A DNA stretch of 64,000 bases, from positions 7,516,995 to 7,580,994 of the forward strand of contig NC_066549.1 in assembly GCF_024679095.1 (NCBI RefSeq). The letters run 5' to 3'. Numbering within the stretch: the first letter of the stretch is position 1; every line of letters begins with the position of its first letter. The position numbers and the translations under genes are program-made. This DNA is from Eriocheir sinensis (Eukaryota; Arthropoda; Malacostraca; Decapoda; Varunidae). The notes below the pieces were generated by a model. The model did no database searches. It saw only the letters and a program-made list of their open reading frames with translations, and had not been told where the DNA came from. Shown in pieces: positions 46,931 to 58,024 of the stretch.

Positions 46931-47190
46931 GAGGAAATGGGTGGTCGTTCTATATAAAGGAGGCGACGAGAGATGTGGGTAAGAGGTGTCGCTAGGTAAG
47001 GTAGGTAGGTAGGCAGGTAGGCAAGCGTCTGTGACATATACATGGGTAGTTACTGGTTTGGCTGTTTGGGTAAGGGCAGCAGAAGGTTATATGGGTAGGT
47101 GGGTAGGTTAGCTTCTGAGGCATATACATGGGTAGTTACTGGCTTGGCTGTTTGGGTAAGGGGAGCAGATGGTTAGGTGGGTAGGTGGGT
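46931..47190. repeat. Duplicated ~95-bp segment
   Basis: TACATGGGTAGTTACTGG, TTGGCTGTTTGGGTAAGGG and GCAGA(A/T)GGTTA recur at 47039 and 47125. Confidence 0.85.
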
Positions 47191-47889
47191 AAGAGGGGAA
47201 AGGGGAAGGACTAGAATGAAGGCAAGTTTGATATAGACAAAGAAGAATGTGAGAGAGAACTTAGATAAAATAAAAGAGAAAGAAAGAAAGAGAAAAAGAA
47301 TGGATGACGTATGAAAATAAGGCGACATATGAGAGAGAGAGAGAGAGAGAGAGATGTATTGTTGAGTTGAGGGGAGAAGAGGGAGGTGACGTAAAGGAAG
47401 GAAGCGAAAGAAAAAATAAAGAAAAAGGAAATATATTGACGTGAAGAAATATTGATTACGGAGATAAGAGAAAAAAGCGATGAAAAGGGAGTAAAGGGGA
47501 AAAGAGGAAATAGGGTGATAATTATAAAAAGGGGAAGTGAGGGAAAGAACGTTATTGAAGAGACATGAGGTGTGGAAATGACATGTAAAGTGAAGTGACG
47601 AGAAGGGAGTGAAGAGGAGAGGGTAAAGAACGATGACGTGAGTGGAAGGAGATGGGGAAAGAAATTTGACGTGAGGGGAAAAATGAGAGGAAGAGGAAAA
47701 GAAATGAATGTTAACGTGAGCGAAAGGGATGACATGTAAGGTGAAACAAGTGATGGGAAAGGGAGGAATTAAGTCAAAATGAGGTGAGGGAGAGTGAGAG
47801 GAAAAGTAAGGTGATGAAAAGGAAAGAATATTGACGTGAGGGAAAGGGGATGACATGCTAGTTGAAGTGATAGGAAAGAGACACAAGGG
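47191..47889. repeat. Diverged A/G-rich units ancestral to the 81-bp satellite
   Basis: GACGTGAGGGGAAA-, GATGACATG(T/C)- and GAAGTGA-type phrases recur irregularly with about 60-80-bp spacing and become regular towards 47890. (GA)n at 47332-47354. Confidence 0.75.
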
Positions 47890-48745
47890 GAAGGGGGGCA
47901 GGAAGGCAGGGTGAGGTGAGGAGTAGGAAATTTGACGTGAGGGGAAGAGGATGACATGCTAGCTGAAGGGGAAGGGGGTCAGGAAGGCAGGTTGAGGTGA
48001 GGGGTAGGAAATTTGACGTGAGGGGAAGAGGAAGACATGCTAGCTGAAGGGGAAGGGGTCAGGAGGCAGGTTGAGGTGAGGGTAGGAATTTGACGTGAGG
48101 GGTAGTGGAGGACTTGGTATCTGAAGGGCCAGGGGGTCAGGAAGGCAGGTTGAGGTGAGGGGTAGGAAATTTGACGTGAGGGGAAGAGGATGACATGCTA
48201 GCTGAAGGGGAAGGGGGTCAGGGAGGCAGGTTGAGGTGAGGGGTAGGAAATTTGACGTGAGGGGAAGAGGATGACATGCTAGCTGAAGGGGATGGGGTCA
48301 GGGAGGCAGGTTGAGGTGAGGGGTAGGAAATTGACGTGAGGGAAGAGGATGACATGCTAGCTGAAGGGGAAGGGGGTCATGACGGCAGGTTGAGGTGAGG
48401 GGTAGGAAATTTGACGTGAGGGGAAGAGGATGACATGCTAGCTGAAGGGGAAGGGGGTCAGGGAGGCAGGTTGAGGTGAGGGGTAGGAAATTTGACGTGA
48501 GGGGAAGAGGATGACATGCTAGCTGAAGGGGAAGGGGGTCAGGGAGGCAGGTTGAGGTGAGGGGTAGGAAATTTGACGTGAGGGGAAGAGGATGACATGC
48601 TAGCTGAAGGGGAAGGGGGTCAGGGAGGCAGGTTGAGGTGAGGGGTAGGAAATTTGACGTGAGGGGAAGAGGATGACATGCTAGCTGAAGGGGAAGGGGG
48701 TCAGGGAGGCAGGTTGAGGTGAGGGGTAGGAAATTCGACGTGAGG
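47890..48745. repeat. 81-bp satellite, about 10-11 copies
   Basis: The phrase TTTGACGTGAGGGG recurs at 47931, 48012, about 48090, 48170, 48251, about 48331, 48410, 48491, 48572, 48653 and 48734. Units also contain GGCAGGTTGAGGTGAGGGGT and GACATGCTAGCTGAAGGGGA. The last five copies are nearly identical; earlier ones carry small deletions. Confidence 0.97.
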
Positions 48746-49139
48746 GGAAAAGTGAAGGCAGAAAAATGAAAGATAAGGAAAGAATATTAACGTGAGGTGA
48801 GGGAGGGAGTGAAGGGGAATGGGGTAGCTACTTGGGGAAGGGGGGAAGGAAGGGGAGGGAGAGTTGAGGTGAGGGGAAGTGAGGGGAGGGAAAGGTTGCG
48901 TCTGGAAATAGTGTTGTGGCGTGATACTTTTGTTGCCTTAGCGATGGTGACGTCACGGCGAGCCTACGTCACACACACACACACGCACACACGCACACCG
49001 CACTTGTCTACCGCACCTTTATCACAAAAAAAAAAACGTATTAAAGGCCTTTTGAGGGGTGACCTTTTCTCCTTTTTTTTGTTTTATCTATAATTGAAAA
49101 ATATTGTTTGTTTGACGCCATAATGAACCTGTCCAGCAT

Positions 49140-49140
<1 letters not shown>
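48746..49140. other. GC-rich transition with a CRE palindrome
   Basis: TGACGTCA at 48948-48955 and (CA)n/(GCACAC) at 48970-49000. No gene supported. Confidence 0.5.
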
Positions 49141-49215
<75 letters not shown>

Positions 49216-49527
49216 AACTCAATCACACACGCACACACACACACACACAAACGAGGAGGAGAAAGACGTGGAGGAGGAAGAGGAGGAGAAGGGAAGGGGA
49301 GGAGGAGGAGAGGAGGAGGAGGAGGAGGAGATCAATAGTCGGAAGTAAGGCGGGAAATGAATCCAGAGGGGGGTAGGGGAGGAAGGGGGGGAGGAAGGAA
49401 GGGAGGGGGGGGAGGGGAGGGAAGAGATAAATTGGGGAGCAGAATGGAAGAGAAAAGAAAGAAACGGAAAAGAGAGAGAGAGAGAGAGAGAGAGAGAATG
49501 TTAACTTTTACTTCTGTGATTATTTTA

Positions 49528-49577
<50 letters not shown>

Positions 49578-49621
49578 CATTGCTCTTTTTTCTCTCTCTC
49601 CCTACCACCTTCGCATTTATT

Positions 49622-49664
<43 letters not shown>

Positions 49665-49983
49665 GGCGCTGGGTTCATTTTCCCACCTAATTCCTAGTAT
49701 TGATTCTTCCCCCCCCCCCTTTTCTCTCCCCCCCCTCCCCCTCCCTCCCCCTCCCCCTCCCCCCCCAGCATCACCCATCCCTCACTCTCCTTCCTTCCTC
49801 TCACTTCCGTTCTCTTATCTCCTCTTCTTTCTCCCTCCTCCTCCTCCACCTCCTCCTCCACCTCCACCTCCTCCTTCGTTTCCTCTTCCTGCCCCTCCTC
49901 CTCCTCCTCCTTTTCCAGCTCTTCCTGTTCCTCCTTTTCTCCTCCTTTTTCTTCCTTCACTTTATTCATTTTTTTTTTATATC

Positions 49984-50022
<39 letters not shown>
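49141..50022. repeat. CT, GA and ACT arrays with purine/pyrimidine tracts
   Basis: (CT)n 49141-49213, GAGGAGG purine tract 49255-49430, (GA)n 49472-49498, (ACT)n 49530-49576, (CT)n 49625-49662, CCTCCTCC tract 49705-49960, (CT)n 49986-50022. Confidence 0.95.
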
Positions 50023-50025
<3 letters not shown>

Positions 50026-50375
50026 GCGTTTCTTATTTCGTCTCCCTCATTTCGTCCTTTGATTATTTATAGAAAATTGGTTCTATAAACAATCCTCGGT
50101 GGTCTATATCCGTCCTTCTCCCCTCCTGCGTCTCCCTCGCTCCCCTTCTCTCCCCTCCCACCCTTCCTTCTCCTCCCCTCTTCCCTCCCCTTCTTCTCCC
50201 TTTCTCTCCCTTCCCTTCCTATGGCTCCTCGGCTTCTCATCTACATTTATATCTGCCCGGTCTATTTTTGAGTAGCATGTTTGTATATAAATAACGCGGG
50301 GTGCCTAGATGTGTGTGTGTGTGTGTGTGTGTGTTTGACAGTTGTATATATGTATTGTGTCGGGTTTGATGAAGG

Positions 50376-50425
<50 letters not shown>

Positions 50426-50639
50426 ATTCTTATCGGTAACTAAGCTAATTGGCCTCAGTAAGTGATCGCAGTACCTTCACAATGGCGAGAGTTTCATCAT
50501 TACCTCGCTCCCCTCAAAATAATAAGGATGAGGGTGGCACCGGGTGGGGCGGGATGGTTGTTCACTGCCCTTAGAAATACAACCTTAGCAGAGATGATTT
50601 CAACTAAGTCGTTTGGTTCAAGGGTTGGAAGTTATTTTA
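50023..50639. other. No gene; (GT)n and (CA)n
   Basis: CCCTCTCC-rich 50105-50225, (GT)n 50311-50334 and (CA)n 50379-50422 as opposed complementary arrays. Confidence 0.6.
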
Positions 50640-50975
50640 GATGAGTGAAAAGGCTTAGTTTGAATATTTATGAGCATTTTTTTTTTTTTTACAGGCAAGT
50701 GAAGTAGAGGAAAAAGTACCAATATAGAGAATGATGATTGTGTTGGAAGTTAATTTAAATCTGAGCGAAAAGGCTTAGTTTGAATAGTTGAGCTTTTTTT
50801 TTTTTTACAGGCAAGTGAAGCAGAGGAAAAAGTACCAGTATAGAGAATGATGATTGTGTTGGAAGTTAATTTAAATCTGAGTGAAAAGGCTTAATTTGAA
50901 TAGTTGAGCTTTTTTTTTTTTTTTTTACAAGCAACTGAAGTAGAGGAAAAAGTACAGTTATAGAGAATGATGATT
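50625..50975. repeat. Three ~119-bp tandem units
   Basis: GAAAAGGCTTA recurs at 50646, 50766 and 50883. Each unit has a poly-T run followed by ACAGGCAAGTGAAG (or ACAAGCAACTGAAG) and AGAGGAAAAAGTAC...ATAGAGAATGATGATTGTG. The poly-T/ACAG resembles a splice acceptor three times over, but no frame follows. Confidence 0.95.
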
Positions 50976-51080
50976 GTGATATATGAGCATTGTATAGATG
51001 CATCAAGTCTGCTCACTCTGTACTCTTCTTTGGCTGATCCTGTATCCGAGTGTATCCTTCAAACAACACAGGAAAGACTG

Positions 51081-52290
51081 ATTTTTCTATTATTATATCT
51101 AGATTTCAGTAAAGCGTTCGACAAAGTCCCTCATCACCGGCTATTACTAAAATTACAGGCTCACGGCGTAGATGGGAAAGTTTTGAGCTGGATCAGGGCG
51201 TGGCTTAGTGGTAGGAAGCAGAGAGTGCAAATCAATGGTAGGAAATCTGAATGGGGCAGTGTTACGAGTGGAGTCCCACAAGGGTCGGTGCTGGGTCCTC
51301 TGCTTTTTATTATTTACATCAATGACTTGGACACAGGAATCAGTAGCGATGTCAGTAAGTTCGCAGATGATACCAAGATCGGTAGAGTAATCCAATCAGA
51401 CAGCGACGCTACCGTTCTCCAGGATGAGCTTGACAGACTATATGATTGGGCGAGGAAGTGGCAGATGGAATTCAATGTCGGGAAGTGTAGCATTTTGAGT
51501 GTAGGTAGGAATAACCCCTTACACAATTACTCCTTAAATGACACTCCTCTAAGCAGGTCTGGGCAGGAGAGAGACTTAGGAGTCCTAGTGAGCGCTGACC
51601 TCCGTCCTAGGGCTCAATGCATTCAGGCTAAAATCGGGCAAACAGAGTACTAGGTTTCATCTCAAGGAGCGTGAGCAATAGGAGCGCTGAAGTCATCCTC
51701 AAACTTTACTTAGCACTAGTTCGACCTCATCTCGATTATGCAGTTCAGTTCTGGTCCCCCTACTATAGAATGGATATCAAGATGTTAGAATCTGTACAGA
51801 GGAGGATGACGAAGATGATTCAGGGAGTGAGGAACTTGCCTTATGAAGACAGGCTAAAGCAGTTAAATCTACACTCTAGAAAGGCGAAGGGTGCGAGGAG
51901 ACTTGATCGAAGTTTATAAATGGATGAAGGGATTTAATAAAGGGGATGTCAATAAAATTTTGAGAGTGAAAGAGCCAGGTAGGACGCGTGGCAATGGTTT
52001 TAAGTTAGACAAATTCAGATTCAACAAAGACATAGGCAAGAATTGGTTCACTAATAGAGTGGTGGGCGAATGGAACAGGCTTGGGAGCCATGTTGTGGGT
52101 GCCAATACCATAGATACATTCAAGAAGAGGTTAGATAAAGCCATGGATGGTGAGGTAAGGTGGGGTTGAGTGTACAGGAGCTGCCTTGTATAGGCCAACC
52201 GGCCTCTTGCAGACTCCTTACGTTCTTATGTTCTTATGTTGTCATTCTAACCTCTTGCAGACTCCTTATGTTCTTATGTTCATATGTTCT
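51081..52290 (+). mobile_element. CR1-like non-LTR retrotransposon, 5'-truncated and frameshifted
   Basis: The first frame (to 51653) encodes a reverse transcriptase core: YLDFSKAFDKVPHHRL, SGVPQGSVLGPLLF, INDLD and the catalytic FADD at 51360-51371, then LGVLVSADL. Near 51630 a single-base loss in an A run moves the reading to the next frame, which continues RANRVLGFISRS, EVILKLYLALVRPHLDY and RRMTKMIQGVRNL. A second shift near 51880 leads to RGDLIEVYKWMKGF and ends ...FKKRLDKAMDGEV at the stop at 52169. The 3' end carries an 8-bp-type tandem tail, (TTCTTATG)n, in two blocks (about 52217-52240 and 52263-52292), the hallmark of CR1-like elements. The endonuclease and upstream RT blocks are absent. 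The copy is dead. Confidence 0.9.
51630..51919 (+). pseudogene. CR1-like RT middle segment in shifted frame
   Basis: Continuation of the reverse transcriptase after the first frameshift; the frame closes at 51919 because of the second. Listed to mark both breaks; it is part of the element above. Confidence 0.8.
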
Positions 52291-52423
52291 TATGAGATAA
52301 ACTATTCTTTTGGTATACAGTGACATGATTCGATCGATAAACAAAACCATAATTCGAAGATACAGAGCTGAAAAGAAGATAGTTTACAAGTTTGAGCAGT
52401 TTCTGACACATGAAGGCTTGCTG

Positions 52424-52425
<2 letters not shown>

Positions 52426-52504
<79 letters not shown>

Positions 52505-52546
52505 CGGTGATTCATGGCTGGAAGGGGACATCAGAGCAATTATTCG

Positions 52547-52612
<66 letters not shown>
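52426..52612. repeat. (CT)n and (TTA)n arrays
   Basis: (CT)n 52426-52501 and (TTA)n 52547-52612, separated by 45 unique bases. Confidence 0.97.
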
Positions 52613-52614
<2 letters not shown>

Positions 52615-52769
52615 CACTTCCCAACTTCAGTATTATTTCGTAAGCCATTTTCTATGTAACCCAACCTAAGAAAGAGATTCAGCAAGTGGGAGGGAAAAGA
52701 ACCCAGAGAAAATAGCTTCACAATAGTTAAACAGAAATTCTAAGACTCAATGATGAACTTTTATAGAAA

Positions 52770-53045
52770 AATATATCTGACTTTCCTGAATAAAAATGAC
52801 AAAGATAACACTATAAACAAATATATCAGTGACTTTCCTGAATAAAAATGACAAAGATAAAACTATAAACAAATATATCAGTGACTCTCCTGAATAAAAA
52901 TGACAAAGATAAAACTATAAACAAATATATCAGTGACTTTCCTGAATAAAAATGACAAAGATAAAACAATAGACAAATATATCAGTGGCTTCTGAATAAA
53001 ATAAAAAGGTCTGGTAGAATTGTAAACAAAGGATTCAGTGACTTT
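52770..53045. repeat. 52-bp tandem repeat, about 5 copies
   Basis: GACTTTCCTGAATAAAAATG recurs at 52779, 52831, 52883 (one change) and 52935, exact 52-bp spacing. Shorter, diverged units follow to 53045. Confidence 0.96.
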
Positions 53046-53120
53046 CCCAAACCCTCATCTCAGGTCATCACTCGCGCTAATGGCCGACACCTCAGGTCAA
53101 TACAGGTGGCCGTGCATGCA

Positions 53121-53152
<32 letters not shown>

Positions 53153-53412
53153 CGTTCATCCGCTGCTCATTACTGGGCAGTGTTGCTGACACCTCCCCTC
53201 CTTCCCCCTCCCTCCCCCTCTCTCGCTCATTCTCGCTCGCTCACACTCTCTTTCTCTCTCTGTGTCTGTCTTCTTCTCTTTCTCTGTTTCCTGCTAAAAG
53301 CCATTATTTGGGGATCTCTTTGTTCTTACACACCGTGAGCACTTTGCTAATGTATCCCTTTCCTCTCCCAGTCATCCGTGTATAAAACTCACCTGTCACC
53401 TCGCATCCCGTC

Positions 53413-53450
<38 letters not shown>

Positions 53451-53698
53451 AGCCCAGTCAAACACAAAGGGGTTTCCGACAAAGAATCTCAGCTTTATGC
53501 ACGATCTTTATTTGCTCCGTAAATCCATAATGGAGGGTCAGCGCGCCAGATTGTACGCAGCGTCCTAATTAGTACTCTGGCAATGATGTGAGGTATAGTG
53601 AAGTAGATGTTGACCGCGCTCTTGATGTTTCCTTCCTTTGTGTTGAAGCGGTGATTTGCCCGTTTATTTTTTTATTTTTTTTATTTTTTTTGAATCTT
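53046..53698. other. No gene; (CA)n, (GT)n
   Basis: (CA)n 53121-53151, CT-rich 53195-53290, (GT)n 53415-53447. No domain-like frame. Confidence 0.5.
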
Positions 53699-53880
53699 TG
53701 GCCCTCACCTCCATTGTATTCCACCACCAATATTGTCACTGCTACAACCATCACTACCAACACCATCACCACCACTACTGCCAACACCATCACCACCACT
53801 GCTACCAACACCATCACCACCACTACTACCAACACCATCACCACCACTGCTACCAACACCATCACCACCACCATCGTCAA
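53699..53880. repeat. ACC/AAC minisatellite with shared leader
   Basis: A ~54-base leader beginning GGCCCTCACCTCCATTG, identical to one at 57463-57516, is followed by about 30-bp units of the type CCAACACCATCACCACCACT. Confidence 0.93.
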
Positions 53881-54165
53881 CCATCGATGTCAAAAAAAGA
53901 AGAAAAAAAAAACAGACCTACAATTTTTACAGTAGTTCGTTTTGTTGTATCTCAGCCCAATTTTCCGGTTGTTTTTGTCCCTCCTTTTTTATTTCATCGC
54001 CTTTCTTTGTTTTCACTGTATCTTTCATTTTTCATATCCACGTCTGCTCATCGAGGGTACTTTGTTCTTCTCTCTGTCTCCTCTCTTATCTTTGAAGGAG
54101 AAGCTTCTTTGCGAATATTCTTGATTGGGGGGGAATGGGGAAGGAAAGGGGCGTTCGGGCTTATA

Positions 54166-54386
54166 GGGCCGTATTACTTAACATTTTGTCGCTTATGTTC
54201 ACCTATTTGACAAGGCTTTCCTAGGACTTTTGGGCATTTCCAGGAGTAGTTTTTTGACCTGATGGTAGTTTGTCCCTTCTTCTGTACCATGAACCTAAAG
54301 AAACACTCATTAAAACTCAATTGCCTCCCTCTTTGACCTTTAGAAATAGTTAATGTTAGAAGCGAAAGTGCCTTATAATACCAACC
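54166..54386 (+). mobile_element. MITE-A copy, full length (221 bp)
   Basis: 5' GGGCCGTATTACTTAACATT and 3' GCGAAAGTGCCTTATAATACC show inverted similarity. The core is conserved (CAAGGCTTTCCTAGGAC, GGTAGTTTGTCCCTTCTTCT). Confidence 0.9.
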
Positions 54387-54450
54387 TGTCTCCTTTACCT
54401 GTACTACGCACGACTCTGATCTATAGTCTTCCAAATATGTCGAGGGCGGT

Positions 54451-54621
54451 CTGGCGTAGGCTCCCGCGGGTCCTTTCCACCCCTCTACTCTGCTACACAG
54501 TCCCAACACCTATCCCTTCCTCTCATATGTAAGCTGTAGGTAACATATGAGAGGATTAAATAGGTGTTGGGACTGTGTGGCAGAGCAGAGGGGAGAAATG
54601 GACCCGCGGGAGCCAACGCCA
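54451..54621. repeat. Large palindrome, ~80-bp arms with 12-base loop
   Basis: Arm 54451-54530 and the reverse complement of 54543-54621 match apart from about 8-10 differences, including blocks GGCTCCCGCGGGTCC, ACACAGTCCCAACACCTAT and CCTCTCATATGT. The loop is 54531-54542. Neither arm codes for anything I recognise. Confidence 0.93.
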
Positions 54622-54629
54622 AAACGGAC

Positions 54630-55262
54630 TCGACAATTTGGTTTCACTATAGCTCATTCCTATGCTGTCCAGTCTCCTAATGCAAGAGTTTACCGGTATC
54701 TTCATTCTTTCATCCCTTTCACTGGTAAACTCGGAAACACCCTTCTCCTTTACCGATAATACACATGACTTTCTTCTCTATCTCATTCCTATGCTGTCCA
54801 GTCTCCTAATGCAAGAGTTAACCCGTATCTTCATTCTTTCATCCCTTTCACTAGCTGGTAAAGTCTGAAACACCCTTCTCCTTTACCGATAATACACATG
54901 ACTCTCTTCTCTATCTCATTCCTACGCTGTCCAACTCCCACATGCTCGACCCTTTCACATCAACACCCAAGACCTCGTGTACCCTAGAGTCGTGGGTAGT
55001 CGTGGCCCAGAGTCGGCACATTGTGAACGGGGCTAAACACGACTCTCTGCTCTAGCTCATTCCTATGCTGTCCAGTCTCCTAATGCAAGAGTTAACCCGT
55101 ATCTTCATTCTTTCATCCCTTTCACTGGCACACTCTGAAACACCCTTCTCCTTCACCGATAATACACATGACTTTCTTCTCTATCTCATTCCTACGCTGT
55201 TCAACTCCCTAATACAAGAGTTACTCAGTATCTCCATTTTTTCATCCTCCATCCTTTGTCTG
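54630..55262 (+). mobile_element. Retroelement C-terminal remnant turned into ~130-bp tandem repeat
   Basis: The unit TGCTGTCCAGTCTCCTAATG...CATTCTTTCATCCCTTTCAC corresponds to the retroelement coding segment (frame VQSPNARVYRYLHSFIPF). It recurs from 54661, 54790, 54923, 55063 and 55193, with CCGATAATACACATGACT between. Non-repeat sequence is inserted near 54937-55030. Confidence 0.85.
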
Positions 55263-55267
55263 TATTT

Positions 55268-56840
55268 CAACCCCCAAACAAAAATGGACTTCCTTCTTAA
55301 CCCCCCCAAACAAAAATGGACTTCCTTCTTAACCCCCCCAAACAAAAATGGACTTCCTACTTAACCCCCCCAAACAAAAATGGACTTCCTTCTTAACCCC
55401 CCAAACAAAAATGGACTTCCTAACTTCAAACAAAATGGACTTCATTCTTACCCCCCCCAAACACAAATGGACTTCCTTCTTAACCCCCCCAAACAAAAAT
55501 GGACTTCCTTCTTAAGCCCCCCAAACAAAAATGGACTTCCTTCTTAATCCCCCAAAACAAAATGGACTTCCTTCTTAACCCCCCCAAACAAAAATGGACT
55601 TCCTTCTTAACCCCCCAAACAAAAATGGACTTCCTTCTTAACCCCCCCAAACAAAAATGGACTTCCTTCTTAACCCCCCCAAACAAAAATGGACTTCCTT
55701 CTTAACCCCCCAAACAAAAATGGACTTCCTTCTTAACCCCCCCAAACAAAAATGGACTTCCTTCTTAACCCCCCCAAAATAAAAATGGACTTCCTTCTTA
55801 ACCCCCCCAAACAAAAATGGACTTCCTTCTTAAAACCCCCAAACAAAAAATGACTTCCTTCTTAACCCCCAAACAAAATGGACTTCCTTAACCCCCAAAC
55901 AAAATGGACTTCCTTCTTAACCCCCAAACAAAAATGGACTTCTTCTTAACCCCCCAAACAAAATGGACTTCCTTCTTAACCCCCAAACAAAAATGGACTT
56001 CCTTCTTAACCCCCAAACAAAATGGACTTCCTTCTTAACCCCCAAACAAAAATGGACTTCCTTCTTAACCCCCCAAACAAAATGGACTTCCTTCTTAACC
56101 CCCCAAACAAAATGGACTTCTTCTAACCCCCCAAACAAAAATGGACTTCCTTCTTAACACCCCAAAAATAAAATGGACTTCCTTCTAACCCCCAAACAAA
56201 ATGGACTTCCTTCTTAACACCCCAAAAATAAAAATGGACTTCCTTCTTAACCCCCCCAAACAAAAATGGACTTCCTTCTTAACCCCCCCAAACAAAAATG
56301 GACTTCCTTCTTAATCCCCCCAAACAAAAATGGACTTCCTTCTTAATCCCCCCAAACAAAAATGGACTTCCTTCTTAACCACCCCTAGCAACCATGGACT
56401 TCCTTCTTAACCCCCCAAACAAAATGGACTTCTTAACCCCCCAAACAAAAATGGACTTCTTCTTAACCCCCAAACAAAAATGGACTTCCTTCTTAACCCC
56501 CCAAACAAAATGGACTTCCTTCTTAACACCCCAAACAAAATGGACTTCTTCTTAACCCCCAAACAAAAATGGACTTCCTTCTTAACACCCCCAAACAAAA
56601 ATGGACTTCCTTCTTAACACCCCCAAACAAAAATGGACTTCCTTCTTAACACCCCCAAACAAAAATGGACTTCCTTCTTAACACCCCCAAACAAAAATGG
56701 ACTTCCTTCTTAACACCCCCAAACAAAAATGGACTTCCTTCTCAACACCCTCCCCCAAAAAAGGACTCTCTATTAACCCCTTAAAAAAAAAGGACTTTCA
56801 AGACACCCTGCCCCCAAAAATGGACTTCCTTAACACCCTC
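55268..56840. repeat. ~31-bp satellite (ATGGACTTCCTTCTTAACCC-C-AAACAAAA), about 50 copies
   Basis: The unit has a constant ATGGACTTCCTTCTTAA, a C run of 3 to 8 bases and AAACAAAA. Small deletions in the unit shift the frame. Copies decay at the right end (56740-56840: CCCCCAAAAAAGGAC). Open frames here (DFLLNPPKQKWTS repeats) are from the satellite. Confidence 0.98.
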
Positions 56841-57350
56841 AAAAAAAAAAAAAGTAAAAAAAAATTGACTCAGTACTCCACGTTTCCTCATTAAACAAGT
56901 TTCCCACCAGTGTAGACGAATGTGAAACTTGTGGAATTAGATATAAAAGTGAGTGCGTGCGTGCGTGCGTGTGTGTGTGTGCTCTGAGTCGGTTATGCTA
57001 ATTATTTCGTGAACGTTGTTAGCATTGCAATTATACCGACTTGTGTCTAAAAAAGAAAGAGTATTAATAGCTGCCTCCACGAACATCAAAGTGGACAGCA
57101 GCGGCGGCTTAGTAAACAGTCGTGTGTGTGGGGGGGGGGAGGTGAAGGGGAGTGGAGGGCGTTGTGTGTCATGGGTTGTATCAAGGGAGGGAGGAGATAA
57201 GGAGGAGGAGGGCGTTGTGTGTGTGTCATGGGCTGTATCAAGGGGGAGGGAAGGGGGGAAGGGGGGAAGGAGAGGGCGTTGTGTGTCGTGGATTGTATAA
57301 GGGGGGGAGGGGGGGGGGTCATTAAGCATCGTGCAAGGGTTATTCTGCCG
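56841..57350. other. No gene; duplicated GGGAGGG/GTGTGTCATGG units
   Basis: GGGCGTTGTGTGTCATGGGTTGTATCAAGG-like units recur at about 57156, 57206 and 57275 within G-rich DNA. Confidence 0.6.
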
Positions 57351-57755
57351 TCATCACCGTCATCATCACCATCACCACCACCTTCATCACCGCCACTAAC
57401 GTAATTTACCTCTGCTTCCACCACCACCACCACCACCACCATAACCACCATAACCACCACCATGGCCCTCACCTCCATTGTATTCCACCACCAATATTGT
57501 CACTGCTACAACCATCAACACCACCACTACAACCACCACCACTACCACCATCACCATCAATAACACCATCACCACCAACTGCTACCAACACCATCACCAC
57601 CACCATCGTCAACACCACCATCACCACCAATAACAACACCAACACCATCACCACCATCATCATCACCAGCACCACCACAACTACCAACACCATCACCATC
57701 GCCATCGTCAACACCACCACCACAAACAACAACAACATCAACACCACATTCTTCT
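57350..57755. repeat. ACC/ATC minisatellite with shared leader
   Basis: CACCACCAC/ATCACCACC array interrupted at 57463-57516 by the leader that also precedes the array at 53699. Confidence 0.93.
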
Positions 57756-57868
57756 TTCCCTTCTCCTGCTTGTGAATATATATATATAAAAAAAAAATCT
57801 ACGGTACTTAAGACTAATGGAGTAAGACATTTTATATATTTATTTGTATTTTACTTACATATTTATTT

Positions 57869-57894
57869 TGAGAGAGAGAGAGAGAGAGAGAGAG
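57869..57894. repeat. (GA)n microsatellite
   Basis: Short pure GA run. Confidence 0.93.
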
Positions 57895-58024
57895 AACAAA
57901 GGACTGCTATAAGGACCTTCGAAGCTCCCTGTTTATACGGAGGTGATGAAGAGAAGGAAGGTCCGATGATCCTTCTTTTGCCGTTCATCCGTTTAGTCCG
58001 TTTTACCTTCCTTCCGTGATTCCT

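Noticed and set aside
47890..48745. Possible CRISPR or direct-repeat array
   Set aside because: 81-bp head-to-tail units without spacers; satellite DNA.
55268..56840. CRISPR-like spacing of ~31-bp repeats
   Set aside because: The units are contiguous with no unique spacers, no cas genes are present and the genome is eukaryotic; it is a simple satellite.
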